Below the pieces are notes generated by a model that was not told the DNA's origin, searched no databases, and saw only the letters and a list, made by a program, of their open reading frames with translations. Both the position numbers and the translations under genes were made by a program. DNA of 64,000 nt from assembly GCA_019752045.1 (NCBI GenBank), contig JAIEMP010000003.1, positions 458,635-522,634 of the forward strand, read 5' to 3'. Origin of the DNA: Chitinophagaceae bacterium. Its GTDB lineage: Bacteria > Bacteroidota > Bacteroidia > Chitinophagales > Chitinophagaceae. Below are positions 1-8,832 of the stretch, piece by piece (the first letter of the stretch is position 1; each line of letters starts with the position of its first letter).

Positions 1-612
1 GCAGATGATCACACCATTCTTCGTGATGGGATTGTATCATTATTACAAACAGAACCGTCTTTTGCTGTAACCGGAACAGCAGGTAATGGATATGAAGTGA
101 TGGAATTAATCCAAAAAAATGAATATAATGTTTGTCTGCTTGATATTAACATGCCCGGGCTCGATGGTATTGAAACGGCAAAGCTCATTAAAGAAAAAAA
201 ACCGGATATTAAAATCATTATGCTTACTACCTATAATGATGGAGAAATAATTTCCGAGATGGTTAATATTGGCGTAGCAGGTTACTTACTGAAAAATTCT
301 GACAAAGGGGAATTAATTGAGGCTATTTCTAAAGTAATGAAAGGTCGTCATTATTTCAGCGAAGAAGTGGAGAATATCATCTTTCAGGGATTAACCCAAC
401 ATAAATCCAGTGATGTGGTTATGCTTACAGAAAGAGAACTGGAAGTAATGAATCTCCTTGCCAAAGAATATACAAACGATAAAATTGCTGCAGCCCTCCA
501 TATCAGTTACCGTACAGTTGAAACGCACCGTAAAAATATTATGCAGAAAACAAAGGCTCATAATCTTGCCGGCTTGCTGAAATATGCTTACAGTAAAGGG
601 TTATTAAAATAA
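1..612 (+). CDS. NarL/LuxR-family response regulator (5' end outside window)
   Basis: The reading frame is open from the first base, so the true start lies before the window. The visible protein begins with the acidic phosphoacceptor pocket (ADDH) and contains the likely phosphorylated Asp in CLLDINMPGLDG, the switch Thr/Lys region (LLKNSDKGELIEAI), and a C-terminal LuxR helix-turn-helix (LTERELEVMNLLAKEYTNDKIAAAL, then RTVETHRKNIMQK). It would be a DNA-binding transcription factor activated by phosphorylation, with the partner kinase probably encoded just upstream. The family is clear; the regulated genes are not known. Confidence 0.93.
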   Translation, partial: ADDHTILRDGIVSLLQTEPSFAVTGTAGNGYEVMELIQKNEYNVCLLDINMPGLDGIETAKLIKEKKPDIKIIMLTTYNDGEIISEMVNIGVAGYLLKNSDKGELIEAISKVMKGRHYFSEEVENIIFQGLTQHKSSDVVMLTERELEVMNLLAKEYTNDKIAAALHISYRTVETHRKNIMQKTKAHNLAGLLKYAYSKGLLK

Positions 613-715
613 TTTATTACGATTGTAAATACCAACTTCTTGGTAGACCGAAATGCCAAAAACACGGCATTTTAAATTCAAAGTCTGGTTTATAATTTTC
701 TGATAAATTATTTTT

Positions 716-976
716 ATGAAACCAAAATCCTTACAGCACGGGCTCGCAATGGGCTTTAGCACAATTGTTCTCTGTGTATTTCTGATTATAACAAATTTTG
801 TTGGCTGTATACCCGAAGACGATCCTCCTGCAAGTTCCGGATGCGGAACTGTTATGGGCTGCTGTCCTGCCACAGGTTGCGGCAGAAACTGGCTGGGCAA
901 TAATACCAACAGATGTTATCCTACATCAAACGAGTGTCTTGCAGCAGGAAATAACCGCTGTACACAATGTTATTAA
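716..976 (+). CDS. small cysteine-rich lipoprotein, function unknown
   Basis: The protein has 86 residues. A hydrophobic signal segment (about residues 14-30) ends in a lipobox-like VGC at Cys31, predicting lipidation and envelope attachment. The mature part of about 55 residues carries eight further cysteines (motifs SGCG, GCC, TGCG, RCY, NEC, RCTQC), which suggests a disulfide-stabilised mini-domain or metal site. No family was recognised. The next gene encodes a similar cysteine-rich lipoprotein on the same strand after 67 bases, and both share a C-x-VMG-like stretch, so they may be distant paralogues. Confidence 0.7.
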   Translation: MKPKSLQHGLAMGFSTIVLCVFLIITNFVGCIPEDDPPASSGCGTVMGCCPATGCGRNWLGNNTNRCYPTSNECLAAGNNRCTQCY

Positions 977-1043
977 TCAGCAGTGCTATCACTGATTTTT
1001 TTTACTGAATAAGATAGAAGGTCGTTTCCCAAAAGCACATCAA

Positions 1044-1397
1044 ATGAAATCAATTGAAAAAAAAATTGCTTACAGCCCAACTATTTACCGACTGTTTGTT
1101 GTGTTTAGTACACTGATCACTATTGTCTCTTTTTTTGGAAGCTCCTGTATTAAAACCGGCACCGGTGAGAAAAAGTATTATGCCAACTGGAGTTGCGGAA
1201 GCTCTACCCAGTGTGCTTCTGTTATGGGAGCCTCACGGGGTACTAACGGACCATTTTGTTCTATCAGTGATTGTAATGCCTGGAAGCAAAAATATATTCC
1301 GGGGAATTGCAATTGTGAAGAAACTGCGGCTTATTCACCTGTAAGAGGAGGAACACCACCGGGTGGAAGAAGTTGTTTTAAAGTGGGCGATTTCTAA
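1044..1397 (+). CDS. small cysteine-rich lipoprotein, function unknown
   Basis: The protein has 117 residues with a hydrophobic segment (about residues 15-32) ending in the lipobox-like GSSC. Seven cysteines follow in the mature part (SCGSSTQCASVMGA, FCSISDC, NCNCEE, SCF), and the tail is rich in Gly and Pro. The CASVMG stretch resembles CGTVMG in the preceding small lipoprotein. A third lipoprotein gene starts 16 bases downstream, so the three probably form one transcription unit. An envelope location is inferred from the signal; no function can be assigned. Confidence 0.7.
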   Translation: MKSIEKKIAYSPTIYRLFVVFSTLITIVSFFGSSCIKTGTGEKKYYANWSCGSSTQCASVMGASRGTNGPFCSISDCNAWKQKYIPGNCNCEETAAYSPVRGGTPPGGRSCFKVGDF

Positions 1398-1413
1398 CAT
1401 CAACTTTAATAAA

Positions 1414-1914
1414 ATGAAAAGCGTATATTTTCTTTCTGCATTGTTCATGAGTTCATTTTTTTTTGGCGCATGTAAAAAACTCCTTTCTCCTGCCAGAGAG
1501 CTTGAAGGAAACTGGGTAACTAAAATTTCGCCCACATTATATTATAACAGTGATTTTTGCGGTACCTACCGGCGTGTGGCAAGAGCACAAATAGGATTAC
1601 GATGGGAAATTACAAAAACAGGCACCAATACGATAAGTATTGATATTTATCGTACCAGCTCTTCTTCTGTTACCTTACTTGTTTCTACCAGTTGTGCACA
1701 ATATGTTCCTCTTACATTTCCTATATCGGTTAATGGAGAAATCAGTTCATCACAACTTACACTCACAGATCAACAGGGAAGAATTGTTGGATCGTTCAGT
1801 TTTACCAGTGATATTTTTACCGGCGACTTTAATTCAACCTTTGATAAATTTTGCGGGCTGTACTGCTCCGGGGTTGATTCTGATTCAAAAGCCATCACTT
1901 TAATCAGACAATAG
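1414..1914 (+). CDS. lipoprotein, function unknown
   Basis: The start chosen is the ATG of MKSVYFLSALFMSSFFFGAC, because this gives a standard lipoprotein signal with lipobox FGAC. An upstream in-frame ATG would add a non-signal stretch and overlap the previous gene. The mature protein (about 147 residues) has a beta-rich pattern (ELEGNWVTKISPTLYY, FPISVNGEISSSQLTLTDQQGRIVGSF) reminiscent of lipocalin-like lipoproteins of Bacteroidota, but this resemblance is weak. It lies 16 bases after the second cysteine-rich lipoprotein gene and probably belongs to the same operon. Confidence 0.75.
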   Translation: MKSVYFLSALFMSSFFFGACKKLLSPARELEGNWVTKISPTLYYNSDFCGTYRRVARAQIGLRWEITKTGTNTISIDIYRTSSSSVTLLVSTSCAQYVPLTFPISVNGEISSSQLTLTDQQGRIVGSFSFTSDIFTGDFNSTFDKFCGLYCSGVDSDSKAITLIRQ

Positions 1915-1956
1915 TATTTCCCGTAACAGGATTTCAATGAAAACTGTATATTCAGG

Positions 1957-1970
1957 TGATTTTAAAATCA
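1957..1970. promoter_or_regulatory. 14-bp perfect palindrome just before glpK
   Basis: TGATTTTAAAATCA is a perfect palindrome ending seven bases before the glpK start codon. Its position suits an operator or a structure in the leader RNA. No regulator gene is next to it, and the AT-rich sequence could arise by chance, so its role is uncertain. Confidence 0.25.
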
Positions 1971-1977
1971 TCTGATT

Positions 1978-3465
1978 ATGATGCAATCCTTCATTCTCGC
2001 CCTCGACCAGGGAACTACCAGCAGCCGTGCCATTGTGTTTGCTCATGATGGAAGCATTGTGTCTGTTGCACAAAAAGAATTTAAACAGATATTTCCACAG
2101 CCCGGTTGGGTAGAGCATGATCCCGAAGAAATCTGGAGTACACAATTGGGCGTTGCTGCAGAAGCCATTACCAAAGCCGGATTAAGTACAGAAAATATTC
2201 ATGCCATTGGGATCACCAATCAGCGGGAGACAACAGTGGTGTGGGATCGTAAAACCGGCAAGCCTATTTACAATGCAATTGTTTGGCAGGACAGACGCAC
2301 AGCCGATTTCTGCGATGAATTGAAACGAAAGAATCTGCACATTTTAATTCAACAACGAACAGGATTGGTGGTAGATGCTTACTTCAGCGCATCAAAAGTG
2401 AAATGGATTTTAGATAACGTTGAAGGTGCAAGAGCAAGGGCAGAAAAAGGTGAACTCTGTTTTGGTACAGTTGATACATGGTTGTTGTGGAATCTTACAA
2501 AAGGGCAGGTGCATGCAACTGATGTAAGTAATGCAAGCCGCACCATGCTTATGAATTTACAAACGCTGCAATGGGATGGTGAACTGGAAAAAATATTCAA
2601 CATTCCAGGAAACATGTTGCCGCAGATCCGCAGCAGCAGCGAAGTATATGGTACCACACAAAACATACTAACGGCCACCAATATCCCTATTGCAGGAATT
2701 GCAGGCGATCAGCAAAGTGCATTGTTCGGTCAGCTATGCACACAACCCGGCATGGTAAAGAATACCTACGGCACGGGATGTTTTATGCTCATGAATACAG
2801 GAGAGAAAGCAGTGGTATCAAAAAATAATTTATTAACCACCGTTGCATGGAAGATCAATGGTAAAATAGAATATGCTTTGGAAGGAAGTGTGTTTATTGC
2901 AGGCGCAGTGGTGCAATGGCTGCGTGACGGACTCGGCATTATCCGTTCATCAACAGATATTGAAAAACTGGCGGCAAAAGTAACCGACACTGATGGTGTA
3001 TATATGGTGCCGGCATTTACAGGTTTGGGTGCGCCGTATTGGAATCAACATGCAAGAGGAACCATTGTTGGTATTACAAGAGGAACTACGGCTGCGCATT
3101 TTGCCAAAGCGGCACTGGACAGCATTGCCTATCAAACAGCCGATGTGTTAAAAGCCATGGAAGCAGATTCGGGTATCGAGATCAAAGAATTAAGGGTAGA
3201 CGGTGGGGCAACAGTCAATAATCTGTTGATGCAGTTTCAAAGTGATTTGTTGAACACATCGGTTGTGCGTCCCCGTATTACTGAGACAACTGCATTGGGT
3301 GCAGCTTATCTTGCAGGACTTGCAACAGGTTATTGGAATAGTATTGATGAAATTCAGGAACAGTGGCAGGTTGATCGGAAATTTGAACCGGCCATGGAAG
3401 AAGAAAAACGACAAGCTCTTATTGCCGGTTGGGCCAAGGCTGTGAAAGCGGCTATGAGTTATTGA
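1978..3465 (+). CDS. glpK: glycerol kinase
   Basis: GlpK phosphorylates glycerol to sn-glycerol 3-phosphate in the cytoplasm, using ATP. The 495 residues match the usual length of the family. The FGGY-kinase N-terminal phosphate loop is present ([15 protein letters not shown]), with the substrate region ([20 protein letters not shown]), GDQQSALFG and the C-terminal VDGGATVNN motif. It is the first gene of a glpK-glpD-glpF series on one strand, which supports glycerol catabolism. The start is one of two adjacent ATG codons, so the first Met may be absent. Family assignment is secure. Confidence 0.97.
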   Translation: MMQSFILALDQGTTSSRAIVFAHDGSIVSVAQKEFKQIFPQPGWVEHDPEEIWSTQLGVAAEAITKAGLSTENIHAIGITNQRETTVVWDRKTGKPIYNAIVWQDRRTADFCDELKRKNLHILIQQRTGLVVDAYFSASKVKWILDNVEGARARAEKGELCFGTVDTWLLWNLTKGQVHATDVSNASRTMLMNLQTLQWDGELEKIFNIPGNMLPQIRSSSEVYGTTQNILTATNIPIAGIAGDQQSALFGQLCTQPGMVKNTYGTGCFMLMNTGEKAVVSKNNLLTTVAWKINGKIEYALEGSVFIAGAVVQWLRDGLGIIRSSTDIEKLAAKVTDTDGVYMVPAFTGLGAPYWNQHARGTIVGITRGTTAAHFAKAALDSIAYQTADVLKAMEADSGIEIKELRVDGGATVNNLLMQFQSDLLNTSVVRPRITETTALGAAYLAGLATGYWNSIDEIQEQWQVDRKFEPAMEEEKRQALIAGWAKAVKAAMSY

Positions 3466-3568
3466 AAAGTTTGTAGTTGATAGTTTGTAGTTTCTCAAAC
3501 TTCAAACTGTTTGATTAATATTGCACTCTTGGCTTAGTAACTACAAACTTTAAACTATAAACTGATTC
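3466..3568. repeat. degenerate short-word spacer with inverted repeat, glpK-glpD
   Basis: The spacer consists of variations on GTTTGTAGTT and ends with the inverse (ACTACAAACTTTAAAC), so the two ends could pair into a long imperfect hairpin. Similar degenerate word-repeat spacers occur before other genes in this window. Confidence 0.5.
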
Positions 3569-5119
3569 TTGAACCGTTCTCAACAAATACAACAATTAAA
3601 AACAACCAACCACTGGGACATCATCATTATTGGTGGTGGTGCAACAGGTTTAGGTGCAGCAGTTGATTCCGCAGCCCGTGGTTATAAAACACTGTTGCTG
3701 GAACAACATGATTTTGGAAAAGGAACGTCGAGCCGTTCCACCAAACTCATACACGGTGGGGTACGTTATCTGCAACAGGGCAATTTCCGTTTAGTGCGTG
3801 ATGCACTCCGTGAACGTGGATTGTTGCTTAAGAATGCACCGCATATTGCTCATCGGTTGAAATTGGTATTACCTGCTTATCGCTGGTGGGAGAAATTGTA
3901 TTATGGATTGGGTTTGAAAGTATATAATTTTCTTTCAGCGAAATTGAGTCTTGGTCCGAGTGAAATTTTATCCATCAAGAAAACACAGGAATATATTAAA
4001 GGTCTTGATGGAAAAAAATTGAGTGGTGGTGTTGTGTATTACGATGGTCAATTTGATGATGCACGTTTGTGTGTATCACTTGCTTTAACTGCAGCGGATG
4101 TAAGTGCAACGGTGTTGAATTATTGCAAGGTCAAAAATCTCATTCATGAGCAAGGTAAAGTTACCGGTGTACACATTCATGATTGTTTAACCGATGAAAC
4201 ATACGAAGCAAGAGGTACGGTTGTGATCAACGCAACCGGTGTATTTGTAGATGAGGTGTTGCGGATGGATGATGATGGATTAACAAGAACCGTATCACCA
4301 TCACAGGGCATTCATATTGTAGTTGATAAAACATTTTTTCCCGGCGATCAGGCTTTGTTTATACCACGTACCGATGATGGGCGTGTGTTGTTCGCAGTTC
4401 CATTCCATGATAAAGTAATTATCGGTACAACTGATACTAGTGTTGAGACTGCGGTGATTGAACCATTACCTTTGGAAGAGGAGGTGGAGTTTGTGATCAG
4501 TCATTTCAATCGCTATGTACATACAGGATTAAAACGCAGCGATGTAAAAAGTGTGTTTGCCGGTTTGCGTCCGTTGGTGAAAGTGCCGGGACAAAAGAAA
4601 ACAGCTGTGCTTCCCCGTGATCATACCATTTGGGTATCGAAAGGTGGAATGATTAATATTAGTGGAGGTAAATGGACAACCTATCGCAAGATGGCGCAGG
4701 AAGTTATTTTAAAAGCACACTACGAAGGCGGTTTGGCATACACCCGTTGCCAAACCGAAACGATGAAGCTGCATGGCTGGATGAAGAAAGTAGATTTTGA
4801 AGATCCGCTTCATTATTATGGAAGCGATGCTGCTGCTATTCGCTATTTGCAACATCAGGGTTATTCTCAACTTATTCATCCCGATCTTCCATACACTGTA
4901 GCAGAAGTTTTTTGGGCTGTGGGTAATGAAATGGCGATGACAGTGGAAGATGTATTGAGCAGAAGAACAAGAGCATTGATCCTTGATGCAAAGGCTGCCA
5001 TTGAAGCAGCACCTTTGGTGGCAGATATTATGATGAAAGAATTGAATAAAGATGAAGTGTGGAAACAACAGCAGATCGATGCGTTTAAAGAAGTTGCGAA
5101 AGGATATGTGTTGAGTTAA
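3569..5119 (+). CDS. glpD: glycerol-3-phosphate dehydrogenase (FAD-dependent)
   Basis: GlpD oxidises glycerol 3-phosphate to dihydroxyacetone phosphate and passes electrons to the quinone pool at the inner membrane. The N-terminal FAD-binding motif is clear (IIIIGGGATGLGAAVDSAARG), followed by TSSRSTKLIHGGVRYL and the C-terminal alpha-helical domain; 516 residues is typical. The start must be TTG: an in-frame TGA lies two codons upstream, and no ATG occurs before the FAD-binding motif. It follows glpK by about 100 bases of degenerate repeat. Confidence 0.96.
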   Translation: MNRSQQIQQLKTTNHWDIIIIGGGATGLGAAVDSAARGYKTLLLEQHDFGKGTSSRSTKLIHGGVRYLQQGNFRLVRDALRERGLLLKNAPHIAHRLKLVLPAYRWWEKLYYGLGLKVYNFLSAKLSLGPSEILSIKKTQEYIKGLDGKKLSGGVVYYDGQFDDARLCVSLALTAADVSATVLNYCKVKNLIHEQGKVTGVHIHDCLTDETYEARGTVVINATGVFVDEVLRMDDDGLTRTVSPSQGIHIVVDKTFFPGDQALFIPRTDDGRVLFAVPFHDKVIIGTTDTSVETAVIEPLPLEEEVEFVISHFNRYVHTGLKRSDVKSVFAGLRPLVKVPGQKKTAVLPRDHTIWVSKGGMINISGGKWTTYRKMAQEVILKAHYEGGLAYTRCQTETMKLHGWMKKVDFEDPLHYYGSDAAAIRYLQHQGYSQLIHPDLPYTVAEVFWAVGNEMAMTVEDVLSRRTRALILDAKAAIEAAPLVADIMMKELNKDEVWKQQQIDAFKEVAKGYVLS

Positions 5120-5220
5120 TTAAAGTACGAAGTTAGAAGTACAAAGTACCAAACCCCGTCAGCGGTTGATACAGATAAGAAACAAATCCCATAACGTAAA
5201 TCTAAAATCAAAAATCCGCC
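5120..5220. repeat. degenerate short-word spacer, glpD-glpF
   Basis: The first part has the words AAGTACGAAGTTAGAAGTAC and AAAGTACC. The end repeats TAAATCTAAAATCAAAAATC just before the glpF start. This is the same kind of low-complexity spacer as seen in other junctions. Confidence 0.4.
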
Positions 5221-5931
5221 ATGACTCCTTTTCTTGCTGAATTTATCGGCTCCATGTTACTGCTGCTATTAGGTAACGGTGTAGTTGCTAATGTAGTGCT
5301 TGCTAAAACAAAAGGTAACAGTACCGGATTAATTGTTATTGCATTTGGCTGGGCAGTTGCTGTGTTTGTTGGGGTGTTTAGCAGTGCCACAGTGAGCGGT
5401 GCACATTTAAATCCTGCAATCACCATTGCACTTGCAAGTATTGGAAAATTTGAATGGGCTTCTGTTCCATCTTATATTGCTGCTCAGTTTTTGGGGGCAA
5501 TGTCGGGCTCTGCATTAATGTGGCTGGCCTACAAACAGCATTTTGATGCAACTGATAATGCTGATGATAAATTGGGTGTATTCTGTAATGCACCAGCCAT
5601 TCCAAATGTATTTTATAATTTACTCACTGAAGCGATTGGCACATTTGCGTTAATGATGGGGGTGTTGTTTATTACTGCACCGCAAAACAGTTTAGGTGCA
5701 TTGGATGCATTACCAGTTGCATTGCTCGTTTTGGGGATCGGTTTATGTTTGGGCGGACCAACCGGTTATGCCATTAATCCTTCACGTGATCTTGGTCCAC
5801 GAATTATGCATTTTTTATTGCCCATTAAAAACAAACGAAACAGTAACTGGAGTTACAGCTGGATACCGGTTGTAGGACCCATTATTGGCGCAGTGATTGC
5901 AGCATTTGTATTTCAATTGTTGCAGTCTTAA
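5221..5931 (+). CDS. glpF: aquaglyceroporin / glycerol uptake facilitator (MIP family)
   Basis: This inner-membrane channel has the two half-helix motifs of the family: HLNPAIT in the first half and NPSRDLG (an NPA variant) in the second. An Asp directly after the Arg is typical of glycerol-conducting members rather than pure water channels. The 236 residues and about six hydrophobic segments fit. It ends the glpKDF series, which supports glycerol import. Aquaglyceroporins can also conduct arsenite, and the convergent neighbour is an arsenate reductase, so a role in arsenic movement is possible but is inference. Confidence 0.93.
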   Translation: MTPFLAEFIGSMLLLLLGNGVVANVVLAKTKGNSTGLIVIAFGWAVAVFVGVFSSATVSGAHLNPAITIALASIGKFEWASVPSYIAAQFLGAMSGSALMWLAYKQHFDATDNADDKLGVFCNAPAIPNVFYNLLTEAIGTFALMMGVLFITAPQNSLGALDALPVALLVLGIGLCLGGPTGYAINPSRDLGPRIMHFLLPIKNKRNSNWSYSWIPVVGPIIGAVIAAFVFQLLQS

Positions 5932-5934
5932 TAC

Positions 5935-6549
5935 TTAACCAACAACTTTCGAAAACACATACAGGCATTCCATAGCGATTTGGTTGCTGCGTTCGGTATA
6001 TTTTTCATCTTGCAGAAGAGTATTGTCAAATGCTTTCGGATCGTTATAAGTGGTGCCGATGCGCAGATCACAACCCGGAATGAACGGACAATTATCTTCT
6101 GCATCCGAGCAGGTCATGATGGCTGCAAAGTTTTGCGAAGGATTTATTTCGTGATTATAAACTTTCGAAAAACAAGTTGTGTATTTATCTTCAGCAAAGT
6201 ACACTTCGTATACAGGATTGTTTGTTTCAGTTGTTTTCTTAACGGTGAATCCTGCTGCCGTAATTGCCTTGATCGCATTGGGGTTGAATGCCGTTGCTTC
6301 TGTACCACCGGAGAATGTTTGCACATTGTCAATGTTGTAATACGCTGCTGCTACTGCTGCCCACACTTGACCTAAATGACTACGACGGGAATTGTGCGTA
6401 CACACATATACTAAGTTGATAGCTTCGTTAGATGTTATTTTTCCGCTGATATAGGCTGCAATTTTTTCCAGCAGTTCTTTTCGTTCTGCAGGGATTTCTT
6501 TAAAGTTATTTATCAACGCTTCGCAGCGCTCCTGTATTGTCTGAAACAT
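5935..6549 (-). CDS. thioredoxin-coupled type arsenate reductase / low-molecular-weight phosphatase fold
   Basis: The protein has 204 residues: about 45 extra N-terminal residues, then the phosphatase-loop motif VYVCTHNSRRSH with catalytic Cys50 in a Cx5R arrangement. Later, TCSDAEDNCP places Cys147 and Cys154 seven positions apart, as Cys82 and Cys89 are in the thioredoxin-dependent ArsC family, and the distal YNDPKAFD Asp loop is present. All three redox cysteines are therefore there, which favours arsenate reduction to arsenite over simple phosphotyrosine hydrolysis. Relatives are often annotated merely as protein-tyrosine phosphatase. Its stop is three bases from that of glpF on the other strand. 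Confidence 0.8.
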   Translation of the reverse strand: MFQTIQERCEALINNFKEIPAERKELLEKIAAYISGKITSNEAINLVYVCTHNSRRSHLGQVWAAVAAAYYNIDNVQTFSGGTEATAFNPNAIKAITAAGFTVKKTTETNNPVYEVYFAEDKYTTCFSKVYNHEINPSQNFAAIMTCSDAEDNCPFIPGCDLRIGTTYNDPKAFDNTLLQDEKYTERSNQIAMECLYVFSKVVG

Positions 6550-6717
6550 GTTTCTTGATTTTAGCGTAGTTAATTGAGGACAATATTACGATGCTATAAG
6601 CAACTGGTAAATTAATTTCTGGCAAACGGTCTTTATTTTTGAGGTCGCAATTTGTGACCTCAAGTTTGAACTTAAGCAGTTTCTTTGCTGGCGAAAGTCT
6701 GGGTACGGAAATCTTCT

Positions 6718-7158
6718 TTAAATTAATTGCAGAACTCCATTTGAAATATTTGCTTTAATAGTATTTACAGCAGCTAAATGTGTCTTTTGAATATAGGCTT
6801 TGCTGCCATCTGTAACTCCAGAATTGAATTCATTTAAGTACTCTGTCGTAATAGTGTTTTCATTTTTTGTTACTGGATTCACCCACTTCGTTTGTAAAAA
6901 CCATTTTCTTCCTACTTTCCCTTCAAATGTTTGAAATGAATCAAAACCGAATTGGTTATTATCTTTTTCTTCTGTGTTTATTTTACTTGCAATGACAATT
7001 CCAAATAGTGCGCCTGCAACGCATCCTATTATTGAAAACAAAGGGAATGTTGTTTCTCTGACGCTTTTCTTTGTTAATGTAGACTCTCCTCCTCCAACCA
7101 ATAATCCAAGTCCTCCTCCTGCGAGTATACAAATCATGACTATGCCAAAAGATTTCAT
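6718..7158 (-). CDS. hypothetical protein with two N-terminal membrane segments
   Basis: The protein has 146 residues. Two hydrophobic, glycine-rich segments (about residues 4-22 and 38-60) precede a soluble domain of about 80 residues. The segments look like paired inner-membrane helices. No family was recognised. It stands alone on its strand between the arsenate reductase gene and a 430-base gap. Confidence 0.6.
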   Translation of the reverse strand: MKSFGIVMICILAGGGLGLLVGGGESTLTKKSVRETTFPLFSIIGCVAGALFGIVIASKINTEEKDNNQFGFDSFQTFEGKVGRKWFLQTKWVNPVTKNENTITTEYLNEFNSGVTDGSKAYIQKTHLAAVNTIKANISNGVLQLI

Positions 7159-7284
7159 ATTTTTTCGTTTGCGTTTAATAATAGTAACCTTTTGTAAAAT
7201 AGTATTTTTAAAAGATGGGAATTAGGCGACACAATAACGGCAACTGCATAGCCATGATCATCGTTTGCACAATCGCCGGGTTAT

Positions 7285-7347
7285 AGGTATGCCATACTTG
7301 CAAGTGCAAAATAAATTTTAGCAAGCGGTAATAAGTATGGCATACCT
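7285..7347. repeat. 63-bp palindromic element, copy 1
   Basis: Perfect 15-bp terminal inverted repeats (AGGTATGCCATACTT and its complement) enclose a 33-base centre. Each arm is itself nearly palindromic. A second copy of the same total length, with identical arms but a different centre, lies about 590 bases further on. The rest of the surrounding gene-free stretch (7159-7588) shows nothing recognisable. Confidence 0.75.
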
Positions 7348-7588
7348 AACAGCACCACAGCTTCTCATTGCTGCCATGAAACCTGAACCCTGACGAGTGC
7401 GACGCAACAGTTGATGCCATATTACACAGCGGCTGACTAACACCTATGCGTTCCTTGTTTTTCTAACCGCAATTAGTTTTTTTGATTAACGTCATTCGTC
7501 AATGATGCAGTGTCGGGTAAATTCGTTGTTTCAAATCATCTGCATGGAGGTAACAACCAACCTGTTTTGGGTTATTAATTTCTATCCA

Positions 7589-7837
7589 TCACAATTTATT
7601 TCTTGATGCAAGTTCTGCTTTCATTTTTCGAAGGTTGACCAGATTAAGAATGGCAATCGGCATAAAAGCAAACGGTAAAATAACTGTAGCTGAAAAGCCT
7701 TTTTTGGTATAAGTGAAAACAGCAGATATAAACATGATGAGAATGGAGGCTGCAAGAACTGCTACTGCTCCCGTCATCAGTTTAATGTTTTTCTTTAATT
7801 CTTCTTCGGTCATTTCTGAAAGTTGCTTCTGCGCCAT
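7589..7837 (-). CDS. small membrane protein, function unknown
   Basis: The protein has 82 residues: a charged N-terminus (MAQKQLSEMTEEELKKNIK) followed by two hydrophobic segments (about residues 22-42 and 52-68). The TEEEL-KK start resembles small redox-system-associated membrane proteins of Bacteroidota, but this cannot be confirmed. It lies between two copies of the 63-bp palindromic element. Confidence 0.6.
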   Translation of the reverse strand: MAQKQLSEMTEEELKKNIKLMTGAVAVLAASILIMFISAVFTYTKKGFSATVILPFAFMPIAILNLVNLRKMKAELASRNKL

Positions 7838-7873
7838 ATTAGTTGATTAGTTTAATGTTAAAATAGTAACGTA

Positions 7874-7936
7874 AGGTATGCCATACTTGCAAGAGGATGA
7901 ACTGGTTTATCATTATGTTTTAAGTATGGCATACCT
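7874..7936. repeat. 63-bp palindromic element, copy 2
   Basis: The same 15-bp arms as copy 1 (AGGTATGCCATACTT and complement) lie at the same spacing, but the 33-base centre differs after the first few bases. It ends one base beyond the stop codon of the DUF1569 gene on the minus strand, a position suited to a transcript-end hairpin, although no T-run follows. Confidence 0.75.
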
Positions 7937-7937
7937 G

Positions 7938-8390
7938 TCAAACTCCAAATTGTTTTAAGTGATGATCGAGATGTTTCCACATACTCTTGCCCCATTGCTC
8001 AGCCGTAAATCTGCCGAATGTTGGATGCATTTTATCACCAATACCACTTGCTCCTCTTTCATGAAACGCTTTTACAATAGAAAGCATTTCTGCTTTTTCT
8101 TTTTCAAAATCACGATCATCTTTAACAATAAAATTTGGTGCGGTAGGTAAGCTTTGCCGGTAAGGCCGGTCGTTATATAACATTGAACTGAAGATCCATC
8201 CGATATAACTGATGGGTTTTCGTTTTAGTTTTTTACTCGTGAGTGGAACTTTGTAGGCTTCTTTGCAATGAGCCAGCATTTGTGCGGCGGTCATCTTGCC
8301 CCATTGACGTTCACTCGTTGACGTTAGATTTTGCAGACGGATCATGATCTCGTCGTACGCTTGTTGATCAAATAAATTTTTTACTTCCAT
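7938..8390 (-). CDS. DUF1569 / DinB-like family protein
   Basis: The 150-residue protein has the features of DUF1569 proteins: an N-terminal helix with RQWGKMTAAQMLAHC, the central KPISYIGWIFSSMLYNDRPYRQSLPTAPNF, and a C-terminal HPTFGRFTAEQWGKSMWKHLDHHLKQFG. The conserved His residues near both ends correspond to the putative metal site of the DinB-like four-helix fold. Its biochemical role is unknown. Its start overlaps the end of the preceding gene by ten bases, so the two are translationally coupled. Confidence 0.8.
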   Translation of the reverse strand: MEVKNLFDQQAYDEIMIRLQNLTSTSERQWGKMTAAQMLAHCKEAYKVPLTSKKLKRKPISYIGWIFSSMLYNDRPYRQSLPTAPNFIVKDDRDFEKEKAEMLSIVKAFHERGASGIGDKMHPTFGRFTAEQWGKSMWKHLDHHLKQFGV

Positions 8391-8791
8391 TGTTGGCTGT
8401 TTTCGTCTAAAGAAAAATAAGGGATATGATCGCTGCTTGTTGTTTCTTCCTGTTGCCAGTATGCCAGAGTAACAGTATGCCCCGCTTTTGTTTTTAATAA
8501 TCTGCCGAAGATAGCATTGGTTGCATTAAACATCACATCTGTAACGCCAATGGTGAATGTTTCAGGCATGTCTGCCGGAGTTTCAGCGAAGGCAGATGCC
8601 GTTTCTCCCTCAACAGGTTTAGGAGGAGCAGCAACTTTTGGTGGAGGAGATGGAACCACAATTACTTTATACCGGTTGAATTCAAGTAAGTCTTTTAAAA
8701 AAGCAACACGTTCATTGGATGCATTCTTTTGCACGATGGCACATTTTACTCCGTCCAGATCTTCAAATTCATGATTTTTATTGATAGCCAT
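8381..8791 (-). CDS. conserved hypothetical protein downstream of nuoN
   Basis: The protein has 136 residues without signal peptide or membrane segment. A Pro/Ala-rich linker (residues about 49-68) joins two parts: an N-terminal alpha/beta stretch (VKCAIVQKNASNERVAFLKDLLEFNRYKVIVVP) and a C-terminal one (TFTIGVTDVMFNATNAIFGRLLKTKAGHTVTLAYWQQ). No family was recognised. It begins about 40 bases after nuoN and overlaps the next gene by ten bases, so it is probably transcribed at the end of the nuo operon. Confidence 0.65.
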   Translation of the reverse strand: MAINKNHEFEDLDGVKCAIVQKNASNERVAFLKDLLEFNRYKVIVVPSPPPKVAAPPKPVEGETASAFAETPADMPETFTIGVTDVMFNATNAIFGRLLKTKAGHTVTLAYWQQEETTSSDHIPYFSLDENSQQWK

Positions 8792-8832
8792 AACACGAAA
8801 AGTTAAACACGAATTAATCGAATTACACGAAA

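Noticed and set aside
1978..5931. Link between the glp genes and the glycerol part of arsenosugars
   Set aside because: The genes form an ordinary glycerol utilisation set and lie more than 20 kb from the arsenosugar operon; nothing in the sequence ties them together.
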